This document shows positions 5,997 to 11,324 of a stretch of 11,324 nt of DNA, one piece after another. The DNA lies in the NCBI GenBank assembly GCA_002430755.1, contig DJCX01000129.1, positions 1 to 11,324 on the forward strand. Reading direction: 5' to 3'. The notes under the pieces are model-generated. The model was given only the letters and a program-made list of their open reading frames with translations. It ran no database searches and was not told the origin of the DNA. The position numbers and the translations under genes were made by a program. Source of the DNA: Flavobacteriales bacterium UBA5939. Lineage in GTDB: Bacteria > Bacteroidota > Bacteroidia > Flavobacteriales > Schleiferiaceae. The first letter of the stretch is position 1. Every line of letters starts with the position of its first letter.

Positions 5997-7332
5997 AGCT
6001 CATTTGTAGCGTACTCTTGGGAATGTTTTCAAAGTTGATCGTCGTGCCAATCTGTAGTGGCCCGATAGCCACTTTAGCTACTATTCCACTAAAATCCTCA
6101 TGTATGGCCACTGCACCAAGGTAACCTCTCGCAGCAGGAATGCCAAGCCATACAGGACTTCCTCGGTGATCTACCGCAGCAAACAAAAGATGGTACTTGG
6201 CGGATCCATGGAGCCATGAATGACGAACGCTAAGCCCATAGGTTCCTTGATGCCAATGCAAATCATAATTTATTTTTGAGCGCAGGAGTTGAAGTTTCCA
6301 TCGATACGAGCGCCCCAGCGCTCCCGTACTGTGCTCGTTCACAAAGACTCTCAGATTTTTATTTTGAAGTTGTACTCGAAGAACCCCGGCATTATGAATG
6401 ACATGCCAACGCCCAAAGCGGTCTTGCCAGCTCAAGTACTTTCGGGTACTTAATCCTTCCGTAGTTCGCAGTACGTTGAGTTCAAACAATACATCTTGGT
6501 ACAAGAGGTTTCCACCAATGTGTTGTTTTTCCCTAGTTACTTCAGTGAACACCCGAAGAGGTCCTTCATAGTATTTCCCAAAGACGGTCCATTCACTGCC
6601 TTTGAGCCCTATTCCATAAGTATAGATGCTACGGTTCTTCTGCCAAATGAGAAGCGGTGAGGTCTGGCTTAATGCACCGAGAAAGGTGTTGCCTTTGTTT
6701 TGATGTTGCCAAGCAACACCTCGATACATTCCTGAAGAAGATACCCCTGTTTGCCCGCTTAGACCGAAGCGAAAGTATTCGTTTGTCGTTGGCGAAGGAA
6801 AGCTTGGTCTACCCAGAAGAATTCCTTGTCCACAATGCAAAGAGAAATCGCCAATCAACCATTTTGAGTTTTTAGTTGAACTAGAAACATACCCGTTGTA
6901 GGTAGGCTTGAAATTCTCTAAAACTGTATGAAGAGCAGCGCGGTGTTGGTGATGTCTTAAGAGTAGTGAATTGCTCAGTCGAACAGTACCATTGCCTAGA
7001 CTAGATTTTGAAACAATTTGACCTCGTGAATGCTCCACGTCCTGTTTTAGGGGAAACATATCTAGTAGGTATTCTACGGTGAGTGTATCTAGCCCGTCTA
7101 TGTAATACAATTCGTTGGTATGTGCAATGGAACCGAAGGTGTTGCGGTAAGAAATGAAGTGAAATATAGCGTCTTTGGGTAGCCCAAATATTTGCCATAG
7201 GTGCTGCGCAGAGATATTGTTTAGGGAAGAGGTGTCTATAACCTCTAAAGCTTCTTCAGTGAGCGCTTCACGGGGCACCTGAGAAAACCCAAAAAAAGGG
7301 ACCAATAGCAAGAATAAAAGGGTTCTTACCAT
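5980..7332 (-). CDS. Secreted helix-hairpin-helix (ComEA-like) protein with predicted outer-membrane beta-rich body
   Basis: This 450-residue protein starts with a signal peptide (MVRTLLFLLLVPFFGFSQ, 1-18). The start at 7332 is preferred over an in-frame ATG 60 bases upstream because it puts the signal peptide at the very N-terminus. Residues about 36-95 resemble paired helix-hairpin-helix units of the ComEA type (LNNISAQHLWQIFGLP, then a second hairpin ending near YIDGLDTLTVEYLL). The rest alternates polar and hydrophobic residues as in beta-barrel strands, and it contains IGDFSLHCGQGILLG (160-174), which I recall as a G-D-[FY]-x3-[FC]-G-Q-G motif in a Bacteroidota family annotated only as helix-hairpin-helix proteins. 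The role is unknown; DNA binding at the cell surface is a speculation from the HhH domain. The 5' end overlaps the upstream 208-residue gene by 7 bases; the 3' end overlaps aroA by 6 bases. Confidence 0.75.
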   Translation of the reverse strand: MVRTLLFLLLVPFFGFSQVPREALTEEALEVIDTSSLNNISAQHLWQIFGLPKDAIFHFISYRNTFGSIAHTNELYYIDGLDTLTVEYLLDMFPLKQDVEHSRGQIVSKSSLGNGTVRLSNSLLLRHHQHRAALHTVLENFKPTYNGYVSSSTKNSKWLIGDFSLHCGQGILLGRPSFPSPTTNEYFRFGLSGQTGVSSSGMYRGVAWQHQNKGNTFLGALSQTSPLLIWQKNRSIYTYGIGLKGSEWTVFGKYYEGPLRVFTEVTREKQHIGGNLLYQDVLFELNVLRTTEGLSTRKYLSWQDRFGRWHVIHNAGVLRVQLQNKNLRVFVNEHSTGALGRSYRWKLQLLRSKINYDLHWHQGTYGLSVRHSWLHGSAKYHLLFAAVDHRGSPVWLGIPAARGYLGAVAIHEDFSGIVAKVAIGPLQIGTTINFENIPKSTLQMSYFTAL

Positions 7333-7952
7333 TGCCTTAAGAGTACAGGAGCATTTATAGTACTGCCCGTGTTCAATGCTATTTGAATCCACAATTGCTG
7401 GTATTTTAGGGCGAAGCCAAACCTTTGGTATTCCGGTGCAAGACTGAAAGTCAGTAGTACTTGATCGGTAGTATAATGGGTAAGGATTTGCAAGGCGTTA
7501 CTTTTAGAGTCCCATTCCATGCCAAGGCACCATTGGGGGTCGAGTTCGTAGAGGTGGGTCGCTTTAAATTCAAAAGAATGTCGAGCAGGATGAAGAGAGA
7601 CGAAAACCAACGATTGGGTCAATTCTTGGCTGAATAAAAGGCTCGTGTTTAGATGAACCTGGGTATGAGATGCGCTCCTATGATTAGAACGAATGAATTG
7701 TAGGCCGGTGTTAAAGCTAAGATGCTCATGTAATGAGATGCCTGTGTTTACGGCGATGGACTGCTGTCTGAAGTCTAGCAATCTTCTATTTTCCAGTTCC
7801 AGCCCTAGCTTATTGGCCTGCCTGAGCCCTATTTTGAAGTCGGAGAATTCAGCGTAGGATTGACCCGATAAATAGGCCGTACGTTCAGTGTTAGGCGTGA
7901 ATAGGAAAGGGATGCTCCAAAAGAGTAACGAAGCAGGAATAGGGAAATACAT
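7326..7952 (-). CDS. Unidentified envelope protein, beta-strand-rich, coupled to the HhH gene
   Basis: I do not recognise this 208-residue protein. The N-terminus has a hydrophobic stretch (about 5-18, ASLLFWSIPFLF) that could be a signal peptide, although it lacks the usual preceding lysine or arginine. No earlier ATG, GTG or TTG exists before the in-frame stop at 7980-7982. The remainder is made of short alternating segments (for example HLSFNTGLQFIRS, LLFSQELTQSLVFVSL, VLLTFSLAPEYQ, FGFALKYQQLWIQIAL) typical of amphipathic beta strands, and it ends in LLRQW. Its stop TAA lies inside the first codons of the HhH gene (ATGGTAAG), so the two are translationally coupled and probably act together. 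A small outer-membrane barrel is the best guess. It is preceded by 78 non-coding bases. Confidence 0.6.
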   Translation of the reverse strand: MYFPIPASLLFWSIPFLFTPNTERTAYLSGQSYAEFSDFKIGLRQANKLGLELENRRLLDFRQQSIAVNTGISLHEHLSFNTGLQFIRSNHRSASHTQVHLNTSLLFSQELTQSLVFVSLHPARHSFEFKATHLYELDPQWCLGMEWDSKSNALQILTHYTTDQVLLTFSLAPEYQRFGFALKYQQLWIQIALNTGSTINAPVLLRQW

Positions 7953-7997
7953 GGACCTTAGTTTCCATGTAAATTCTTGCTAAATCTTAGTCTTCAG

Positions 7998-8005
7998 CAA
8001 AGATT
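7998..8005 (-). promoter_or_regulatory. Weak -7-like element upstream of the 208-residue gene
   Basis: The minus strand reads AATCTTTG, seven of eight bases matching TAnnTTTG, 45 bases before the ATG at 7952. No -33 TTTG is seen. The same bases form the right arm of a 6-bp stem with 7983-7988 (AATCTT and AAGATT, 11-base loop). The 78-base gap (7953-8030) could thus carry a promoter for the envelope gene pair, or simply be spacer. Confidence 0.2.
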
Positions 8006-8030
8006 GTGAAGAAGTAAAAGTTATCCCTAT

Positions 8031-8480
8031 TTAGTAGTAGCTAACGAGTTCTACTCGGAAGATTAGTGGACTGTAGGCAGGAATCGTAGCACGTTCATTA
8101 TCGCCATATCCTAGATTCGACGGGAAGATGATGACTGCACGACCGCCTTCGCCTATGATTTTTAATCCCTCTTGGAAACCTTCGACAAGTGCCGGTAGTG
8201 GAATGTAGTTTGAGGCATACCAACCGTTAGAGAATATGCTTGAATCGAGTAAATACCCTACATGCTTGAAGCTGACATCATTCGTGCTATCTGGAATACG
8301 ATTTGGATTCCCTGCTTGTTCTACATGATAATACAACCCACTGCCGCTGGCTGTAAATTCAAGTCCACTTTCATCGATCCATTCTAAAATGGCATCCATT
8401 TGCATTTCAAGACGCTTCTCGTCCGAAGTACAATTGAACAATAAAAAGGAGGCAAAAACCAGGATATAAATTCTCTTCAT
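8031..8480 (-). CDS. FKBP-type peptidyl-prolyl isomerase lipoprotein (GldI-like?)
   Basis: This is a 149-residue lipoprotein. The signal peptide MKRIYILVFASFLLFN ends at Cys17, the predicted lipidation site; an upstream TTG at 8489 is rejected because the ATG at 8480 gives a standard signal. Residues about 70-149 are an FKBP fold: VSFKHVGYLLDSSIF, then VEGFQEGLKIIGEGGRAVIIFPSNLGYG (99-126) and IPAYSPLIFRVELVSY. The usual VxGW tryptophan of the active site is Phe102, so isomerase activity may be weak. Acidic residues follow the Cys (CTSDE), loosely like the Bacteroidota surface-export signal. GldI of gliding bacteria is also an FKBP lipoprotein; this protein could be a relative, but I cannot separate it from other small FKBP lipoproteins. 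It starts 11 bases after the LysR stop, so it is likely in the same transcript. Confidence 0.8.
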   Translation of the reverse strand: MKRIYILVFASFLLFNCTSDEKRLEMQMDAILEWIDESGLEFTASGSGLYYHVEQAGNPNRIPDSTNDVSFKHVGYLLDSSIFSNGWYASNYIPLPALVEGFQEGLKIIGEGGRAVIIFPSNLGYGDNERATIPAYSPLIFRVELVSYY

Positions 8481-8491
8481 AGAGCGCAAAT

Positions 8492-9388
8492 TTAACGATT
8501 GAACTTGGAAGTGAAATGAGAAAGTCTACTTTCTAAAAATTCGAGATAACTCGATGCCACTGGGCTTAGCTTTTTATTCTTGCGCCAAACCAAATTCCAT
8601 TGTGTGGTCATAGGCAATGCCTCGTGTGGAATGATGTGTATGAGCCCTTGGTCCAATTCTCTCTTAATCCCAATTTTCGGCATCAATGAAATGCCCAGAC
8701 CTGCCATCACACTTTGCTTGATGGCCTCGTTAGTGGTCAATTCCAAAATGCGGTCTGCCTTGATACCTTGCTGAGCAATAAATTCTTCCATAGCATGGCG
8801 CGTAGCAGAACCGGTTTCACGGAAAAGGAAACGGCAATTATCTAGATTTTTTCTAGCGCGTTGCGCATACACTTCGTTACCTACCAGCACCAATTCATTT
8901 TCAAACAAAGCGAGTTTGTTGAGCTCCGGTTTTGAAGGGACGACACTCACTAGGGCAAAATCCACACTGTTATCAATCAAATGGTCAACAACAGTGCTTC
9001 TGTTGGTCACGTCCATGATTAAGTCGGTGGAAGGGTATTTTTCCAGGAATTCGCCCAACAAATATGGCATTACATACTTACCTGTACTTACGATGGAGAG
9101 CAATAAGGTACCCGTAAGTTCCTCTTTGAGCGATTCATTCATCAGCTTTAGAGCATTCGCTTGATCTAGAATACGCTCGGCATGAATCTTCACTTCTTTT
9201 CCAAGGGGTGTGATTACGAGCTTCTTTCCTTGATACTCGATGAGCGGAAAGTCAAATTGTTCCGAAAATGATTTAAACTGTAAGCTTACGGCGGGTTGCG
9301 TCAGGTGCAGATGTCTGGCTGCCTTGGTAATACTACCATGATTGGCAATGGCACGAAAAACCTGCAATTGGCGTAGCGTGTAATTCAT
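8492..9388 (-). CDS. LysR-type transcriptional regulator (CbbR/CysL-like)
   Basis: This 298-residue regulator has an N-terminal winged helix-turn-helix (about 3-62: LRQLQVFRAIANHGSITKAA, then HLHLTQPAVSLQ) and a co-inducer domain from about 90. Segment STGKYVMPYLLGEFLEKYP (101-119) and RETGSATR (190-197) resemble the CbbR/CysL branch of the family. The inducer is not predictable from sequence. The ATG at 9388 is chosen because the HTH then begins at residue 3, as usual; a longer frame to 9442 would add 18 residues of low-complexity leader and include the predicted promoter box. It is divergent from the sensor kinase, with a dyad at 9461-9482 that suits a LysR operator. The FKBP lipoprotein gene follows after 11 bases. 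Confidence 0.92.
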   Translation of the reverse strand: MNYTLRQLQVFRAIANHGSITKAARHLHLTQPAVSLQFKSFSEQFDFPLIEYQGKKLVITPLGKEVKIHAERILDQANALKLMNESLKEELTGTLLLSIVSTGKYVMPYLLGEFLEKYPSTDLIMDVTNRSTVVDHLIDNSVDFALVSVVPSKPELNKLALFENELVLVGNEVYAQRARKNLDNCRFLFRETGSATRHAMEEFIAQQGIKADRILELTTNEAIKQSVMAGLGISLMPKIGIKRELDQGLIHIIPHEALPMTTQWNLVWRKNKKLSPVASSYLEFLESRLSHFTSKFNR

Positions 9389-9423
9389 AATAAACCTAAA
9401 AAGAGTCTTGTAGTGTGTACAGA

Positions 9424-9431
9424 CAAATATA
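9424..9431 (-). promoter_or_regulatory. Bacteroidota -7 box for the LysR gene
   Basis: The minus strand reads TATATTTG, an exact TAnnTTTG match and the same octamer as upstream of proline dehydrogenase. It predicts a transcript start near 9418 and a leader of about 30 bases before the ATG at 9388. No -33 TTTG lies at normal spacing, which fits a promoter that depends on an activator. Confidence 0.55.
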
Positions 9432-9460
9432 AGCCTTAGCAAATACAGGTCTCGTTATTT

Positions 9461-9482
9461 ATAACCATAATTATATGATTAT
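9461..9482. promoter_or_regulatory. AT-rich dyad in the LysR-kinase divergent region, candidate LysR operator
   Basis: ATAACCATA (9461-9469) and TATGATTAT (9474-9482) are inverted repeats with one mismatch in nine, separated by ATTA. LysR-type regulators bind interrupted AT-rich dyads, usually next to their own gene. The centre lies about 53 bases upstream of the predicted LysR transcript start, close to the -50 to -65 position typical of such sites. The site also lies within 65 bases of the kinase start codon. Confidence 0.5.
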
Positions 9483-9487
9483 GTTTT
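9480..9487 (+). promoter_or_regulatory. Weak -7-like element for the sensor kinase gene
   Basis: TATGTTTT matches TAnnTTTG at seven of eight positions and would give a leader of about 30 bases before the ATG at 9526. It overlaps the right arm of the dyad, so a protein bound there would affect this promoter. A second candidate, TCTTTTTG at 9504-9511, is also seven of eight but leaves almost no leader. Confidence 0.25.
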
Positions 9488-9525
9488 CATCGGGAGTACT
9501 GACTCTTTTTGACTAACATTGTGGT

Positions 9526-11324
9526 ATGAAGAAATCAGTCCTGCTTTTCTTTCTTTTTATCACCGTTTCGGCCTTGGCGCAGTCCTTTGGTCCAGCACAA
9601 GGATTTCCTTCAGATCCTGTTATTAGTTCGGCTTTTGAAGGTGACCGATTGTACTTAGGAACGCAGGGCTCTGGTGTGTATGAACTGCTCGATGGATTCA
9701 TTAAACCCAGCACTCGATTTGAGAAATTCAACCGAAACTCCATCTATAGTTTTAGCCAGAGCGATACCGGCCTCGTACCGCAGATTCAGGGCGATTTACA
9801 AGCATACCCCATAGAGGTCGTAAGCGGATACGGTACCAAATACATTGTTACCGCCAAAGGCGTGCAGGTGAGATTTAGCGACGCAGCCAAGCAAATCAGC
9901 GACAAGGCCTCAGGTATTTGGCGCATGACCTTGGGTTCTGATCGTTTAAACTTTTTGAGAATGGGCTCGGAACTGGTCACATTAGACGACACAGGATTTG
10001 AGCTAGATCGACAAAATTTCAAAGGCCTCATCTTTGATATGGCTCCCACGGATTACGGATTACTTCTAAGTGCTGAAAGCGGTTATTTCCAGTGGAATCA
10101 CAGTACCCAAAACTGGAAAAAGGTCGGCTCCGGGCTACCCATTTTCGCATTTGACGGTCCCATGGCGCGGACACCGCTGGGTAGTATTAGGGTCAACAGA
10201 CTCCTAGAAGGCAACTGGAGCATGGACGACTTTACGAGATTGGCATATGTTCGTGAATCGTACGAAGAGGCATACGATATAGATTCTGTTGCAGACCTAA
10301 CGTATACCTTCTCCTCATCAGGCGTTGCAGTAAAACGCGACAGCCTTTTACTCTACACCATAGATCCGCATCGCGAGCTTCCTGACTTGCGTCCGGGGAA
10401 TTATGACGTTGCACTCATAGGTCCAACATTGTACATCGCAACCCCTTCGGGCATGTACACTTTTGCCGATGCAGGCGAGCCCAATGTTCCCCACACCACT
10501 TCCTTCAAAACCTATATTGACGGTATTGCCTCAACAGATTTATCAGGGGCTCTTACGGCACCAAATTCAATTGGCTTTTCAGCCAGTGTAGATGTAGAAA
10601 GTAATTCGCCGCTTCTGGGAAGATATCAAGTGAATGATGGCCCTTGGGAATCTTGGGATTTAGGCGGGCCAATTCTTTTAGAATACCCAGCTCCCGGTGC
10701 TTATGCGGTGAAAATTCAAGTGGATACCCGCGCAGATTTCGCCTCGAGCACTCCAGCTGAGTTCAACTTTACAATTAAAGCGCTTTGGTACAAGAGACCG
10801 GGTTCGTGGGCGGTAATCATAACCGTCTTAGCAGCTATTGTCGTGTTTTGGCAGCGTCGTGAGCGATTGCGAGCAAACGAAAGATTGCAATTGCAAGAGC
10901 GTCTCGCTGAAGCAGAGCTCCAAAGCAAGCGCGGTCAGATGAATCCGCACTTCCTCTTCAATGCCCTCGATGCGATATCAAATTTCATTTTCAAAAACCA
11001 ACCAAAAGATGCGGTACTCTACATGGGTAAATTGGCCAAACTTATGCGCCTTACCCTAGAAAGCTCGCGCAGCAATGAAATGGTACTGGCCGATGAAATT
11101 GACTTATTGAACAAATACGTAGACCTCTGCATTTTGCGTTACGGCGAGTTCACTTGGCAGCTTGACGTCGCCGACGACCTTGATCTCTACGATACCAAGC
11201 TGCCCCCAATGCTGGTTCAGCCCTTGGTGGAAAATGCTGTTCAACATGCAATGCGTCCAAATTTCGCCAAAGGCAAGCCGGGCGCAATCCTAGCGCAGAT
11301 CAGTGTTAAAGAGCATGCCCTGCA
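9526..11324 (+). CDS. LytS/YpdA-type sensor histidine kinase with periplasmic sensor domain (3' end outside window)
   Basis: This frame is open for 599 codons from the ATG to the window edge. It encodes, in order: a signal peptide (MKKSVLLFFLFITVSALAQ, 1-19); a periplasmic region (about 20-345) that begins with GFPSDPVISS followed by LYLGTQGSGVYEL, resembling the two-component-regulator propeller repeat; a Y_Y_Y-like Ig-fold segment (about 350-420, with RYQVNDGPWESW at 366-377); one membrane helix (428-442); a short coiled coil (about 444-470); and a His_kinase (PF06580) domain. That domain has the phospho-acceptor His475 in GQMNPHFLFNAL and an N-box LVENAVQHA with Asn570. The G-box of the ATPase domain lies beyond the edge. 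Members of this family usually pair with a LytTR response regulator encoded downstream. The propeller seems far shorter than in the large Bacteroidota hybrid sensors. The ligand is unknown. Confidence 0.88.
   Translation, partial: MKKSVLLFFLFITVSALAQSFGPAQGFPSDPVISSAFEGDRLYLGTQGSGVYELLDGFIKPSTRFEKFNRNSIYSFSQSDTGLVPQIQGDLQAYPIEVVSGYGTKYIVTAKGVQVRFSDAAKQISDKASGIWRMTLGSDRLNFLRMGSELVTLDDTGFELDRQNFKGLIFDMAPTDYGLLLSAESGYFQWNHSTQNWKKVGSGLPIFAFDGPMARTPLGSIRVNRLLEGNWSMDDFTRLAYVRESYEEAYDIDSVADLTYTFSSSGVAVKRDSLLLYTIDPHRELPDLRPGNYDVALIGPTLYIATPSGMYTFADAGEPNVPHTTSFKTYIDGIASTDLSGALTAPNSIGFSASVDVESNSPLLGRYQVNDGPWESWDLGGPILLEYPAPGAYAVKIQVDTRADFASSTPAEFNFTIKALWYKRPGSWAVIITVLAAIVVFWQRRERLRANERLQLQERLAEAELQSKRGQMNPHFLFNALDAISNFIFKNQPKDAVLYMGKLAKLMRLTLESSRSNEMVLADEIDLLNKYVDLCILRYGEFTWQLDVADDLDLYDTKLPPMLVQPLVENAVQHAMRPNFAKGKPGAILAQISVKEHAL

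Noticed and set aside
5980..7952. The 208- and 450-residue minus-strand frames as one gene broken by a frameshift
   Set aside because: The second frame begins with its own good signal peptide directly at the overlap, so two separate coupled genes explain the data better.
7983..8005. AATCTT/AAGATT stem after the FKBP gene as an intrinsic terminator
   Set aside because: Six AT-rich pairs, 11-base loop, no T-run in the direction of transcription; too weak to call.
9513..10928. Several minus-strand frames of 60-87 codons opposite the sensor kinase
   Set aside because: The plus-strand frame is open across the whole stretch with signal peptide, membrane helix and kinase motifs in the right order.
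1..11324. Mobile elements, CRISPR arrays, tRNA or rRNA genes, phage or defence genes
   Set aside because: None seen: genes are packed, of household or envelope type, with no transposase, integrase, direct-repeat array or clover-leaf sequence noticed by eye.

Overview
The window looks like the chromosome of a member of the Bacteroidota, probably from a Flavobacteriia/Cryomorphaceae-like lineage. The taxonomic evidence is: a PorX-type response regulator tail (type IX secretion regulation); a porX-tsaE-ald-DUF4258 gene order that I recall from flavobacteria; a proline dehydrogenase and an alanine dehydrogenase of the Bacteroidota type; exact matches to the Bacteroidota -7 promoter element TAnnTTTG in intergenic regions; almost no Shine-Dalgarno sequences; and a LytS-type kinase with a large exported N-terminal region. 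There are no RNA genes, insertion sequences, CRISPR arrays or long repeats. Coding density is very high, with no gene-free stretch above about 140 bases.

Layout. (1) Bases 1-2536, plus strand: a tightly packed, probably co-transcribed block of the porX 3' end, tsaE (tRNA t6A ATPase), ald (alanine dehydrogenase family) and a DUF4258-like membrane-anchored protein. (2) 2533-3696, minus: a monofunctional proline dehydrogenase, meeting the DUF4258 gene tail-to-tail with overlapping stop codons. (3) 3750-5985, plus: aroB and aroA, overlapping, two steps of the shikimate pathway, divergent from the proline dehydrogenase across a 53-base promoter region. (4) 5980-9388, minus: in transcription order a LysR-type regulator, a small FKBP-type lipoprotein, an unidentified 208-residue probable envelope protein, and a 450-residue secreted helix-hairpin-helix protein with a predicted beta-rich outer-membrane body. 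The last overlaps aroA tail-to-tail inside a perfect 8-bp inverted repeat. (5) 9526 to the end, plus: a sensor histidine kinase (signal peptide, periplasmic sensor, one membrane helix, His_kinase domain), truncated by the window edge.

How they work together: the window mixes amino-acid metabolism (alanine and proline catabolism, aromatic synthesis), tRNA modification and envelope/signalling functions. The most interesting parts are the overlapping pair of poorly characterised envelope genes (7952 to 5980), the regulatory dyad between the LysR gene and the kinase, the two convergent gene pairs with interlocked stop codons, and the alanine dehydrogenase in which the usual catalytic histidine is a glutamine. 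I did not find a clearly new multi-gene system. The envelope pair with the helix-hairpin-helix protein is the best candidate for undescribed biology.
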